Source: Persicaria tinctoria (Eukaryota; Streptophyta; Magnoliopsida; Caryophyllales; Polygonaceae). Taken from it: a DNA stretch of 64,000 nt. Below are positions 21,965-35,100 of the stretch, piece after piece. The stretch lies in contig JBANSL010000009.1 of the NCBI GenBank assembly GCA_037127255.1, positions 15,675,975 through 15,739,974 of the forward strand, written 5' to 3'. A program made the position numbers and the translations under genes. The notes under the pieces are model-generated. The model ran no database searches. It saw only the letters and a list, made by a program, of their open reading frames with translations, and was not told the origin of the DNA. How positions within the stretch are numbered: position 1 is the first letter of the stretch; every line of letters begins with the position of its first letter.

Positions 21965-22050
21965 GTGATCATATATAGATGCTATAGTTAACGTACGTAC
22001 GTGTTGTTTCTTTGATTTCAGATTAAATTGTAATTGTATGTTTTTGGCAG

Positions 22051-22183
22051 ACGTGACATACTATGTTACAAGAGTCGGTGCTCCAGTCGTTGCTGGATTT
22101 GCCCTACTCGTTGCTGTTGCTTTGCTTTGTTTGTATAGAAGAAACACTATTCTTGCATACAAACTCTTCCCCACAAATCCAAA
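22051..22183 (+). pseudogene. CRK pseudogene exon 2 (transmembrane)
   Basis: Follows acceptor TTTTTGGCAG and is in phase with the exon 1 linker frame. It encodes VGAPVVAGFALLVAVALLCL followed by YRRN, a single transmembrane helix with a positive stop-transfer end, as in CRKs. It ends at CCAAA|GTGAGT. Read this way the phase does not fit exon 3 (one base off), so there is either an indel or another donor. Confidence 0.75.
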
Positions 22184-22248
22184 GTGAGTCTGTTGTTGCT
22201 GTACCTAAAGGTGAACGTGGAAATAGCTTGATTCCTCTTCTTCTTCTA
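22184..22248 (+). other. Start of CRK intron 2
   Basis: Host intron sequence before the LINE poly-T. The intron reaches 42290 because of the insertions listed next. Confidence 0.6.
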
Positions 22249-24412
22249 TTCATTTTTTTTTTGAACCGAAAAGAATTTGACAAGTCCAATCCAAGAATTG
22301 TCACTTGTCAAGTGCATCCCTGAGGATGATAGAACGAAGTTCTATATTGTCGTGCGAGGAACCGGAAAAAGCTAAACTGAAGTGCGATAGAAGATCAGCA
22401 GCTTGGTTAGCCTCACGATAAATATGACAGACCTGAGAGGAGCTGAAACAGCTCAAGGAGAAAAGAGCGTCTGAGACGATCATTTCAATTTCTCCTGGTG
22501 GTGACCAAATGCCTTTGAGGCTGTTTATGACAGTGAGGTTATCACCTTCGACTATGATATGTGTTAGCTGCATTTCCATTGCCTTGTTAAGGCCTTTCCA
22601 CATCGCAAACCCCTCAGCACCCAATACAGAGTTAATAGGCGAAGGGCCTGCGGCCATGTGTATCGGGACACCATTATCATCCCTGATTATGTATCCAGAA
22701 TATGCTACCCCAGATTCAGAGAAAGCGCCATCAAAGTTTAATTTGTAGATCCCTTCTGGAGGTTTTTTCCATTTTGTTATTTTACTCCGCTTTATTTTTG
22801 GCGTCGTGTTGTTACAGCTCGGAGTACTTTCATCATCTATCTTTGCTATTTTCCAGTAATAGATTTGGTTTTTGGCGAAAGCCGATATGTTACGAATATC
22901 CGGTTTGATATTTTCAAAAATTGCTTTGTTCCGGAACATCCAAATGCTCCACCATGTCCAATTTAACTTTGCAAATTGGGCGTTACTAATTTTGGTGTTT
23001 ATAGTCTTTAGGGTTGTGTTTACATCCTGCCCAGTATTCTTGATCGCTTCTAATGTTTTGTATAATTTTGTATCCATTAATTTAACAGTGGCTAGTGTTA
23101 TTGGGCAATGCCACAGTAGGTGGGGGGTGTCTTCGTAACAGGAGTCACAAAGTGGACAGTTGGAAGGGATACCGCACCCCCTATTCGCGAGGATGGCTGA
23201 TGTTGGGATGCCGTTTTTTGTGATTTTCCATAAGAAAGTTTTGATTTTTGGTGTAATGTCTAATTTCCAAATCCAGCTGAGATCCGAAGTGACGTGTTTT
23301 TTAAGTGAATGGATTAAGTCAACCGCGGAAGCAGTGCTGAACCATCCGTTTTTGCTCATTTTCCAATACAGTCTATCTTGGAGAATGTGCTTTGGTATTG
23401 GTGTAGCTAGGATGGTCTCAATGGTTTCTGCATTTACCTTGTCATGGAGGTATTGGTTAATTTCTTGTGTATCCGAGGTCCTGTCTTGTCGTATGAAGTG
23501 ATTAACCTTCAGGGTTGCATCAATGTAGTTTGGGTCTGCTACTTTTTCTGCTAGTGGGGTAGAACCACACCAAATGTCGTTCCAGAAGCATATACTTTCA
23601 CCATCCCCAATAGACTAGGTAGTTCCTTTTTTGAAAAGATCTATTAGGTTAGTCATCTTTGTCCATTGCCATGAGCAACTTCCTTTTTTTTGTATGTTAA
23701 GATATGTTGGTTTCGTATATATTTTTGTGTAAGTAATTTAACCCACGGGTTTTCTGGTTCTGCTAGAATTTTCCAGATGAGTTTTAGCTGGAGGGCTTTT
23801 TTCATGTCCTCCGAGTTACGGATACCAATTCCTCCATTCTTTTTTGTTTTACATACTTCATACCAACTAATAAGCGGTTTGTGGTTTGGTCCTTTATTCC
23901 ATAGAAAGTTTCGATTTATTCTATCTAGTTCCTTGTGAATAGTTGCAGGCAACATGAAGCATTGCATTAGGTGAATTGGTTTCGCAGCTAGGGTAGTTTT
24001 GATTAAGGTGCATCTTCCTGCTTGAGATAGAGAGTTTGCGTTCCATTTATGCAGTTGGCCTTTTGTGGTGGATATCAAGTCTTTAAATGAGTCTTTTGTT
24101 ACTCTAGATGATAGAATCGGACATCCTAAGTAATTTCCAAGGTTGTTTGTGTGTGAGACACCCAATTCTCCTTGCAATAGTCTTTTGGTCTCTGTGTTTG
24201 TATTCTCTATTAGTTGGAATTGTGATTTAGCTTTGTTTATCTTTTGGCCAGTGAGAGAGCAATAGTCATGGAGTACTTTGTTTATTTGGTCACATGCCGT
24301 TTTGGTTGATGAAGCAAAAATTACTATGTCATCCGCAAAGGCTAAGAAAGGAATTTTAAGCCCTCCTCTAGTGAGAGTGATGCCTACGTGGCTTTGAGGT
24401 TTTGAGGCTTCA
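22249..24412 (-). mobile_element. L1-type LINE, 5' truncated
   Basis: The element lies on the - strand and ends with a poly-A tail (poly-T at about 22249-22262 on +). The frame 23359-22301 encodes a zinc-binding RT-associated segment (CPLCDSCYEDTPHLLWHC) and a plant-LINE RNase H (KLNFDGAFSESGVAYSGYII, then VEGDNLTVINSL). 24177-23653 encodes part of RT and thumb (LSQAGRCTLIKTTLAAKPIH), and AFADD, the RT catalytic box, is at about 24341-24325. ORF1 and the endonuclease are missing. Several frameshifts between the frames make it inactive. It inserted into the CRK intron. Confidence 0.88.
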
Positions 24413-24777
24413 TTGTTGTTGTAAGGAGGGAATCGAGTTCAAAATATAGAAATATAATTCAAACCAGATTATGCCCACGCCAAATAAATACAAGACCTCC
24501 TCCTGATATAGCAGCGGGAAGTCAGGATCGATCCACGAGGAAGCGTGTCATCGAGCGGAGAAATCTAGTCAGGCTTCATTGTTGTTGTAAGGAGGGAATC
24601 CTAGGCAGCGGAGAAATCTAACAGACAGTAGTCGACAACAGGGGTCCTCGAGCTCGACAAGGGTTTTGTCGACAGAAGCTCGGACAGTTGAACACAGCAG
24701 CTCTGCTCGGCAAAGGTGGTCGATCTCGACAAGATGCTACTCGAGGTCGGACAGTCGACAGAAGCTCGGATAGTACG

Positions 24778-24780
<3 letters not shown>
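24413..24780 (-). mobile_element. Fragment of an Athila/Tat-like LTR
   Basis: Starts TTGTTGTTGTAAGGAGGG and contains GTCAGGATCGATCCACGAGGAAGC and CTCGACAAG motifs, as in the LTRs at 11545 and 14014. A segment around GGCTTCATTGTTGTTGTAAG is repeated at about 24405 and 24570, as is GCGGAGAAATCT, which indicates an internal duplication. Only the LTR 3' portion is present. Confidence 0.6.
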
Positions 24781-24811
<31 letters not shown>

Positions 24812-24869
24812 TATATATCAATATATATTTGTTAATTCATATGTATATAGGCCAATTAAGGTCCAAATT
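24781..24869. repeat. (TA)n microsatellite and short flank
   Basis: About 30 bp of pure TA followed by AT-rich DNA up to the Copia target site. Confidence 0.8.
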
Positions 24870-25452
24870 TGTAGTGTTTTATAATCCTTAAGTTTTTGGG
24901 TTTGTTTAAATGTTTGGGCTTAGGTGATTTGGGCTTTATTGTGTTGCAACCGGATTTGGGCCAAGTGAGCCCAAATCCTGGAAGGCAACAGCTAGCCCTT
25001 TGCCTCATGCCTTATATACTTTGTGTTGTCTCATTTGCTAGGTTTACGGCTCTCTCTCTCAGATCGATTTCTAGGGTTCTTGCTCTCCCTCTTGCTTTGT
25101 CTCCTTAGCAACCATTTGTGGTTCCTTGCCTCCGGGTGAGATGCCTTGACAGAGCCTCTTGATAGAGCTCCCGATCAATCCAAAGAGCCTGAGACACTGA
25201 GATTCCAAGACGTTTTCATAGGAAATCGTTGGTGCAAAACATCATTGGATGTTTTGCTTATGCCCTAGTTAGATCTCTACTGGTTGTCTCCTCAAACACA
25301 TAGACTTTTGTTTTCTCTTTGCCTTTCTTGTTCTTACTTTGCGTTTCTTGAGCATTCCAGTTGAGGCCTAAGTTTTGTATTTATTCTCGCACATATATTT
25401 TGGAATATATTTTTGATTCAGTTGTCTATTGTTGCTTCGTTTGAGTTTTTCA
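24870..25452 (+). repeat. 5' LTR of Copia 1
   Basis: Matches 41678-42279 closely but has a short deletion after TGTAG relative to TGTAGAGACAGTAAGTCTC in the 3' LTR. Ends TTTTTCA. Confidence 0.92.
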
Positions 25453-25455
25453 AAC

Positions 25456-25467
25456 TGGTATCAGAGC
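25456..25467 (+). other. Primer-binding site, initiator Met tRNA
   Basis: TGGTATCAGAGC, three bases after the LTR, the usual plant Copia primer site. Confidence 0.9.
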
Positions 25468-26049
25468 TTTGTCGAGTTTTTCAAGCTACGATTTGAGTTT
25501 CCGACTACTTTTTGTGTCGAAAAACTCAGATTTAAAGTCTTGCCGTTTTGCTTTCCTTAGATCTGGGATAATCTACCATAGATCCAAAGGATAAGGATCC
25601 TTGAGCTACGATCTGTCTCAGATCTAAAGTCTCAAGGCCTGTCTCTTCGGTTTTTGCGAAACCTACGTTGACAGCGCCTATTTCTTGTGGATCTTAGACT
25701 TTCTGTGTCTTGGATCTAAAGGATTAAGGCTCCTAAACTTGGATATAAGTCAGATCTAAAGTTTAGGGTTTTGAGTGGCTCGGGTTCCCTTTCTCTAAAG
25801 GAAACCCTAAGTCATTTTAGTTGTTTTCTTGTTTATTTCCTTCATTACTAACTTAAGTTGCTTTGTTTTGCAGGTACACAAAAAATAAAATAAAATTTTG
25901 TTGCTGTTGTTACAGATCTGTGAAAGCTTTGGCATTCACTAGATCCTTTGCATATCCTTTATCTTTTGTTGTTGCTTTTCCCTTATTTTTGTTTTCTGTT
26001 GCCTTGCCGGCTATTGTCTTTGTGATTCTGCCTGTTGTGATCTGCTGTC
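25468..26049 (+). other. Copia 1 leader
   Basis: Untranslated leader between primer site and gag. It contains several copies of a GATCTAAAG / CTTAGATCT-type word and no gene. Confidence 0.6.
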
Positions 26050-29000
26050 ATGACTGAATCCTCTGTTAGAATTAAGCCCTTTGATGGGACCTCTGAATTT
26101 GCTATGTGGCAATTGAAAATGAAGGCTACTCTTGATGCTGTGGCTAAAGCTGAAATGGATCAAATTGCCCATTCTGAGATTATTATTCGTTTGTCTGATG
26201 AAGTTGCTAGGCACGTGATAAGTTTTACCACTTCTAAATCTCTGTGGAAGGGTCTTACTGATTTGTTTCAATTTAAGTCTCTGCCATCTAGGATAAGTTT
26301 GTTGTGTCGCATCTTTAATTTCAAAATGGATGTCTCTGTGTCTCTGAATGATAATCTGGATAGGTATCTTCGTATGACTCAAGATTTTAAAGATGTGATT
26401 CAATTTGGAACAGAGGAATTAAATAAAAAGAGGATTATTGAGTCTATCATACAGAAAAATGAGGTTATGAAAGTGTTTAAGGGAAAGGGTGATAAGGATA
26501 ACAAATCTGATATTTTGTTCACCAAGGGTAAGAGTAAGAATCAGAAGAAGAAGAACAAGAAGAAAGAGGATTCTTCTACTTCTAATTCTGGTTCCAACTC
26601 AAACTCTGGAGAAACTAAGGCTAATGAGACTAAACCTAAGATTGATAAGAGCAATGTTAAGTGTCATTATTGTGATAGACTTGGTCATTACATTTCTGAA
26701 TGCTTTAAAAAGAAAAATGATGAAGGAAATGCTAGAAACAATAATGGTACCACTGCTGTCTTAGAGTCTCAGTCTTTTTACCCTGATGAACTTCTCATGT
26801 GTGTTGTTACTAATATATCTGATATATCTTATTCTGATGCCTGGATTTCGGATTCTGGTTGCACAATGCATGTTACTCCTTATAAACATCATTTTAATCG
26901 GTTGCATTTGTTTGATGAGGGTACTGTTAAATTGGGTGATCATTCCATGTTATCCATTAAGGGCATTGGTAATGTTTCTTTTAAGGTGCGTGATGGGAGG
27001 GTCAGGGTGCTCCAAAAGGTCAGGTGGGTGCCTGGTCTTAGGAGAAACTTGTTGTCTGTCAGCATGTTTGATGATCTTGGTTATGACATTAACACTCGAA
27101 ATGGCATTAAATCTGTGTCTAAAAATGGTAAAGTTGTGTTGAAGAGTGTTAAAAAGGGTGGCCTTTATTATGTGCTTGGTGAACCTGTCTTCCATGCTTA
27201 TAACTTGTCTCCTGAGATCAATGCTTGCATGAATCTGAGTGATACTAAACTGTGGCATGCTACATTAGGTCATATAGGTAATAGAGGTCTTCATTATCTG
27301 TTCAAGCATGGCTCATTGAATCATAAACCTTCTGATTTGCCTTTGTGTGAAAGTTGTGTGTTTGGTAAGAAATCCATAACTGGCTTTAAGAAATCTAAGT
27401 ATGTAGCTCTTAGGCAACTAGAGTATGTACACGCAGACCTATGGGGACCTGCCTAGTTGGACACTATAGGTGGCAGGAAGTACTTCATGTCACTTATAAA
27501 CCACTATTCCAGGAAGGTTTGGGTGTACCTCTTGAGGGCCAAGAGTGATACTTTTGATTTCTTTAAGCTCTGGAAATCTAAAGTTGAAGGTGAGTGTGAT
27601 TTTAAGCTTAAATGTCTTAGAACTGATAATGGCCTTGAGTTTTGTAACCATGAGTTTGATACCTTCCGCCAGCATAATGGGATCAAAAGGCATCTCATTG
27701 TGTCAGGCACCCCTCAGTAGAATGGCACTGCTGAGAGGATGAACAGAACCTTGCTTGAAAAGGCAAGGTGTATGCCCATTAGTGTTGGGATGAAACACTC
27801 CCTTTGGGGTGAGGCAGTCACAACTGCCTCATACCTGATAAATAGATCACCCTCTGCTGCTATTGGTTTTAAAACCCCATAGGAACTGTGGTGTGGTAGG
27901 AGGCCTGGACTAGCACACTTGAGGCCTTTTGGATGCACTGCATTTGCCCACGTGAGTGATGGCAAACTGAATCCAAGGGCCCTTAAGTGTGTTATGTTAG
28001 GTTATCCAGAGGGGGTGAAAGGTTATAAACTACTGGTTGTGCAACCTGGTGGTTACAAAGTCATAACTAGTAGAAATGTAACCTTTAATGAGAATGATTT
28101 TCACTTTAAAAAGGTGCTCACTTCTTATGTTGAGAATGCAGGTACCCATGAACAAGCTGGAGATGATGGAGATGAGTTTGACATTGGTCACTCACCACCA
28201 AATTACACTGGAGCTTCGAACTCTCAAGGGCAAAGTAATCCAAACTTAAGTACTGAAGAGCACTCACATGTGCACCCCCACCATTCAGGTGGGGAAGTAA
28301 GTGACTCTGACTCAAATTCTTCTTCGTCTCATTCATCCTCTTCCTCCTCTTCTCAAGCCGATAATGATGAGTTTCTTGAGTTCTCTGCTTCTGATGCTTC
28401 CTCTGTTGATGCTTCTTCTGTTGATATTGATACTAATGTTGATGATCCTCCTGATTTAACACATTGTCAGCTTACTAGAGATAGGTCTCCTTGTGTGACG
28501 AAACCTAATAGGAAATATGCGAATGAGATTGAATTCTGTGTTATGATTGCTAAAGTGCTTTATGCTTATACACCTGAGCTTTATGAACATGTTGTTAAGT
28601 GCTCTCATGATAAGTCTTGGATTGCTGCTATGAAAGAGGAAATGGATTCACTACAGATCAATAGGACATGGGAACTTGTTCCCAAGCCTGAAAATGCAAG
28701 GACCATTGATTGCAAGTGGGTCTATAAGCTCAAAGATGGTGCTGGCCCTGGTGATCAACCTAGATTCAAAGCTAGGTTAGTTGCTAAGGGCTTCACTCAA
28801 AGGGAAGGTATTGACTATAATGATGTGTTTGCTCCTGTTGTTAAATTTAAAACCATGAGATTGCTGCTGTCCATGTATGTTGTGTATGATTTAGAGATAG
28901 AACAAATGGATGTTAAAACTGCTTTTTTACATGGTGAATTGGATGAAAAAATTTATATGAAAAATCCTAAGGGATTTATTGACAAAAATAGACCTAATCA

Positions 29001-29147
29001 TGTATATTTGTTTAAGAAGTCTATTTATGGTCTTACAAAATCTCCTAGGCAGTGGAATCTTAAATTTGATTGCAGCATGAAAATGATGGGTTTTGTTGTT
29101 AGCAAATATGATCCTTGCCTTTACTTGAAAGATGTCAATACTATTTT
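26050..29147 (+). pseudogene. Copia 1 gag-pol, first part
   Basis: The frame starts MTESSVRIKPFDGTSEFAMW, a Copia Gag (UBN2) start. A CCHC knuckle (CHYCDRLGHYISEC) lies near residue 205, the protease DSG (WISDSGCTMHV) near 272 and the pre-integrase LWHATLGHIG near 400, followed by integrase and the first half of RT (KARLVAKGFTQ, QMDVKTAFLHGEL, SIYGLTKSPRQW). Three in-frame TAG codons interrupt integrase (27454, 27718, 27880), with no frameshift. A part of Gag between about residues 33 and 37 seems shortened. The frame is cut at 29147 by the nested element and resumes at 40570. Confidence 0.93.
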
Positions 29148-32138
29148 TGTAAAGGCCCGGATTTTTTAATCCTAATTCTCGGAAAAAGAAATGAAATATA
29201 AATTTAAATCGGGTTAACTAAAGTCTCTTAAAATGAATTCCGGCATATAATTATTTTAAATGGGCTTTCATTCAGATTTATTTTCGCTTTCGCTTGCTAA
29301 AATTTGAAAGTATAATATAGTTTTATTATTTGATTCAGTTCGAGAATTCGATTTTAATTTAAAGTTTTAATCTTTATATCTTTTGAGTCGGGTTAAGGTC
29401 GAGTGAGCGGGTTTCAGATTATCATCCGGTATTTGACGTTTGGAGTTTTGGGACCACTTACTTTTCCATTTCTCCCCTTACCGAATTTCCCAGCAGAAAG
29501 AACAATTCTTTGTCTTCTTCCCCTATGTTGCAATTGCCAACCCATGCCTATGTTGCCTAGCACGCCTCCTGCATCTCTTCTCCCATCTGATTCAAAAGAA
29601 AAGCCACAAGACACCCCCTTTTTCTATTCACAAGCAGCTCAATCCTTATCCACCAACTCCCTCATTTTCACTTCGTTGCAGCACCCAGACGCCGCCTGAG
29701 AGCCACCACCATCGCCATTGTCGATTCTTCCGCAAACCTCTCCTCATCTCCTCCTTTCCTCCACCATCAGCCCTCCTCTGTTTCCAGATTTTCACTACCT
29801 TGCTCCTCCCGTTGGGTTGCTTTCCAACTACAAACAACCAGCATCATTGTTCTCTTCTTCCCCCTCGTCAATCGCCGCCAGAAGCCGCCGCCATAGCCAC
29901 CGTCGTCAAGCCGGGATGGAGAGCGTAGCTTAGCTGCCCTGTTTTCCGCCGAAGACGAAGGCCACCAGGAGCGCCGTTCAAGCCCCTTTCAAGCCAACAG
30001 GAGCGCCGTCAAATCTTAGGAGCCGAGCCCGGACATCCTCGGAGCCGGAGCCGCCTTCGAGCCCATCGGAGTCGGAAATCGTTGCCACGGTAATCTCCCT
30101 CCTTCCTCCTCTCTTCCGCGTTTGAATCTGCTTGTCCGGGTCATAGTCGGAATCGTTATTCGGTCGGGATGGGAATGTTCGGGTTGAAAAGCCACCGACA
30201 ACCTGGGTTTCCTTCTTCTTCCTCACGTCTTTCTTTCCGTCGTCCAGATCTGGAGGTTGGAGGCGAGTTTAGTGAACCGGCCCCCTTTTCTTTTCTTTTT
30301 GTGAACCGGCGGTTCGGGCCTTTCCTTCTTTTCATTGGCGGGTTGTGGGCCTGATTCTTCCGGGTCGAGTTCTACTATCCGGGTAAGGGTTCCGGGCTGG
30401 GTCCTTTTTCCTTCAGATTGGGCCTTGGGGTTGTGGGTTGTCTTGTGGCTTGTTATATATATATATGTTATATTATGTGTTGTGTTAAACTATACTACTA
30501 TGTTATGTATATAAACGTTATGATTTTATCACTGTTAGGTCATTATATGATTATTATTATTATTGTGTTATATTCTATTGAGAAATATATTTTCTGGAAT
30601 TTTATAAATGATAAAATTATTCTTTAAAGTGTTATTAGTGGGGGTATATATTTAGTGTTGTTTTAAATTGTGATTTTAGGAATTTGAAATGAATTATCAG
30701 TTGTGATTTATATATATGGATTGTGAAAATAGGATTAATTCGGTGATTAAATGTTGGAATTTATTTATAAATGATTTCGAAAATAAACATGCCGGAAATC
30801 GTTTTAATAATATGATTTTGGGAAATTGGTTAAGAATTTAATGATTGATGTCGGAATTTGACCAAGTATGATTTTAGAAATTATTCTGAATATGAGTTGA
30901 CTTAATTTGGGATTTAAGAGCTTGTAAAATATTGTTGGTAAGATTTATCAATGGGTTGATTGGAAATGAAATGATTTTGGTTGATGTTGATCATATCGAA
31001 AAGGTTTTGGAAAATGGTTTTACCATCGGTTGGTTTTGAGCATGTTGAGAATGTGGAGACCGTGTGTATGAATGATAGATCGGTAGCTTATGAAAATGAC
31101 TTGATGATAGGTGTGTTTGCTCTTGGATTGCTTTGGACTTGCATTTGGGCCCTTGCTTGTATTATCTTGTTGTTCTGCATCTTCAGGTAAGTTCCCTAGG
31201 GGGCTTACTCAGGTTGGACATTCATGCCTGTTGTTGCATTTTATGTTAGGTGTTGCATATGCATAAAAGCATGCCATGTAGTATCATGTTTAGGTTGCAC
31301 TAATTGATTGAGCATATGTTTACTTTATGCGTTTGAAACAGAACGGCCGTTATCTGTGATAGTCCTAGAGTCTTTGCTAGGGTCATAGGGTAGCCCAGCC
31401 TCATCGGGTACCCTGAGTCAATCGAGTCATGACTTCCTTATGTTATGCCTGCGGGCTTTATTGTGGAGCGGGTTAGGCATGCGTGCCCCCCGATTATGAA
31501 TGAATGCATTCACGAGCTGGCCAGTCTCCACCTATCGGAAGGGGTGGAGGTAGGAGAGGGATATGCCACTTGGCATTGTCTTGGGCCCCTTTACAGTATT
31601 TCTGCACATTATTATGAACTAGGAGCATGCTAGTGTGTTTGAATTTCGTACTGCATTCGAGCATCTTTATTAGGTATAGCACATACTATGTGGCCTCAGT
31701 GAGGACTGCCGGTCCCGCATGAGTGGCTCGATCTGACTCCTTTCCCCGTTCTTCCTTTAAAGGTAATTCTACAGATCTTGTTTGCTCCATGCTTATGTGA
31801 CAGGAAACCCTTGGGCGAATCAAAGAACCTGACTAATATTCTAACTTGGCAAATGGTAATCACTTGTTTATGATTTGGTTTTGACCCGATTCTGTTGTGT
31901 CATTTGTATCTTAACTTTGCTTCCGCTTTATTTCATTTGAATTGGATTTCACGACATAGTCTTAGGACATGTTAAGGGTACCCAACGGCCCTACGATACT
32001 TTAGGGTTTGAAATCCCTCTTTATTACTGACCTTTGAAATGAGTTTGAAACCTCGACCCGTACCTGGATTGCAAGATCCGAACAAGGGTTTTCATCCCTT
32101 GAAACGTAACCCGGAAATCATAATTCTGGGCCGTTACA
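29148..32138 (+). repeat. 5' LTR of the LARD
   Basis: Pairs with 37570-40564. It contains a GC-rich, gene-leader-like block (29450-30120) ending in a donor-like GGTAATCTCC, then AT-rich sequence and a conserved block at 31190-31560. ORFs on both strands (for example 29440-29928) are present in the second LTR only in broken form and are not genes. Confidence 0.93.
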
Positions 32139-35100
32139 AAGATGGTATCAGAGCCGAGGTTGTGCAATTCGGGTACAAAAGGGTCGAGTGTATGTTTTGG
32201 AAAACCGCCCATGAAATTCAAATGATTTGAAAGTGTTTTAAAAAGGGCAAAATGAACTTAAGATGCCTAACTGAAATTGGACTAAGTAATGAACTGGGCT
32301 TGTAATAAAAGAGGAAAACCGACCAAGCGGGGACACGAGTGGGTAGTAAAGGCGCTAGACCGCCCCTATTGGGTGTAGTTGGGAACGGTAGACAAAATAT
32401 CAGCTTGTTCTTTACTGATGGGTTGGGAGACTCCAATGAGATCATTATGAGTGTTATTAACTGATTCTATGCTGAGTGCTTGATATGCTAAGGTCTAATT
32501 GGTATGCCTAACAATTAAATGTGTATTGACTGATCTGTGCAAACGGGATAGCGGGAGTACCATTATTTCTATATGGTCAAGTCCAGCTTGTGTGAAACAA
32601 CCTCTTCAACTATGTTCTATCGAGTCTTCCTCCCAGATGTCAGTGTCTTCCACGGGGAATCGGGTCGGTAAACACGTTGTGTCGGAAACATGTATGGATA
32701 TAAAGGTGGTTTGAGTGAGTGTTGGAAGGTAGTTCTTGATGTCATTTTGAGTCGAGAGTAAGGTGTTTATGAGGTTGTCTTTCTTGATTTTTATGATGAT
32801 TAACCAGTGTTTTCCTACCACAAGAGTCGTACCAAAGTCCCACGGGAAAGAGGAGTGATGAGTCGGTTGGGAAAAGTCAATGGTTGCCCTTAGGGGTCTC
32901 TATCCGGTTGTAATTGTGAGTCTCTCTGAATTGCATGGCATAATTTTGTAATCTTTGGCATGTACCCTGCGAATGACCATTGGTAAAAAGCTACTCATGT
33001 TGTCGCATCTATGATTGGGTACCTTGCTTAGGTCTTGTGTTATGTCTTGACTTCTACAATGATTATATGTTGTTATAGCATGTTTACTTGGCCTATTGGC
33101 CGTATGATTGAATGGATGTGTGAGCTGCATGAAATGAATCTGCATGATTTTACAATACTAGGTTCATGGTAGTGTGATCGTTAAATTTTGATACCCTGAT
33201 GAAGCAAGTTCCTTATTTGATACGTGCTACAACTTGATGTCACCATGCCTTATATGATACGTAATTTCCAGTACATGTTATTGTGATGATCCTTCATGTA
33301 AATTCGTGATTGTATAACATTCCGTATCCATGCTAGTCACATTGTTTAGGTCCCGTGTTGTATCTCGTTTTCTGTCATGATTATGTTGGGTTTCCCGTGT
33401 CTAATTGACCTGTTGTAATGATCGTACTACTGATTGGTTAGAAACATGAAGGGCATGATATGGGTCTATATGAATGTTGCTTTCCCTGGATTAGGTCCAT
33501 GATAGTGTGATCAATTCCTCTTGGTATGAATGTTGATAGATGATCATCTTAGCATGTTGGATGATGACGTGTCAATGCCTATTATCCCCTTTGTGACAAG
33601 AATCAATAGCATACTTGTTTGTTGCGTATACATCAGGTTAATTATTGTTGCTTACTCTGCAATTTATACTGTTGTGTGATACTTGCACTGAATTTGGATT
33701 ATGTTGGTGTAAATGAGTCTTGATAAATGCATGTTTTATCCCAGTATGTGTTGGTTTGAACTCATGTTCCCGTGTTCCCGCTATATCGCCATGTTGCTTA
33801 AACTCGTAGTATACATCGTAAAACCTTCCTTATGTTTCTATATTGTTGGAATGTGATTGAATTGATTTCTTATGTGTCGCCATGATTAGTTGCACGCATG
33901 TATCGTATGTTATGTAGAGCATGTAGTATCATGTAGGATCCTTGGTTGTGACTCGTGTGAATTATATCTTGCCTGCATTATTGTTGATTCTTTCTCGAGC
34001 TAGGTTCCTGATAGTGTGGTTCTTCCCTCTTTCATAACATGTCTTACTCATCCTGGCTAGATGATGTTAAATTCGATGACCGACTTTGCTTTTTGCAATG
34101 GTAAGTCCTAGCATGCTTACATGTTCTCACTCGGTGGTATTCCTCTATTACTATATGACATCTTCTCGTACTTCCATGAACGTATGGCTTGACACCTCGC
34201 ATGATCACACACCACGTTATATTATGATTTTGCACACGCATGACACCTGAATGTTAGGATGAATCTAATCGCATTATCTTGACTGTATTCATGTCTGATA
34301 TGTGTCAGTAGTGTCCTGTAGGGCTTATGATTCCCAATATGACTCGCTAAATGATCCCGTGTTGTACTTGTGGTATGATGTGATGGCTATTGTCCCATAT
34401 ATGTGTTCTATGATGGTTCGTTCCTAGCATGATTATAATATGTTGCCCATGATGCTCTTCTTGTTATTTGATTATGCCTCATATTTCGTGAATATTATGT
34501 TGAGCTCCTCTTAATGACTCTTGACTATGCTTATATCACATCCTGTATCGCTAGTATCGTGTGAGACCCATGATTTCTAAATGTACCTCGTCAAATGATT
34601 ACGTGTCATACTTGACCTATTATATGATCATTGTGTTAGATGAGATAGTTACTATGTTACTCTTATATGTTCTCGTATGATGCATACACCAAGCTTGCGC
34701 ATTGTTCATATATGTGACAATTGTGATACCCATTAAATCTTGCATATCTTGCGTAAGTTGCTAGGCATATCGGCTTTCATGGGAAAATAGACTGCTATCT
34801 TGTCTCGCATGCATCCGTGTACCACTCGAATATGTCTTTTGGAATGAATGCGTATGTCGTGCTCCTTGATATAGGTACATGTTATAGTGGATTAATATGA
34901 TTGATATGCTCTATGATGAATTTATGTTATTTGTCGCGAATATAACCTAATAGACTTTCATAAGGGCATCGTTGCTATTCTCGGGTTAGAGTCTTGTCTC
35001 TAGTCTTGTCATCCTTTTAGCCTTGGTCTGTATTTCCGAAGTGAACATTAGGCTTCTCGTCCCTGTCACTCCCCTATCTCTCCTAACTTAGACTCCTCTG

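Noticed and set aside
22509..23501. ORFs on + across the LINE
   Set aside because: Antisense to RNase H and RT-associated coding; no domain on the + strand.
29440..29928. 162-codon ORF in the LARD LTR
   Set aside because: The matching frame is broken in the second LTR (from 37860), and no family is recognisable.
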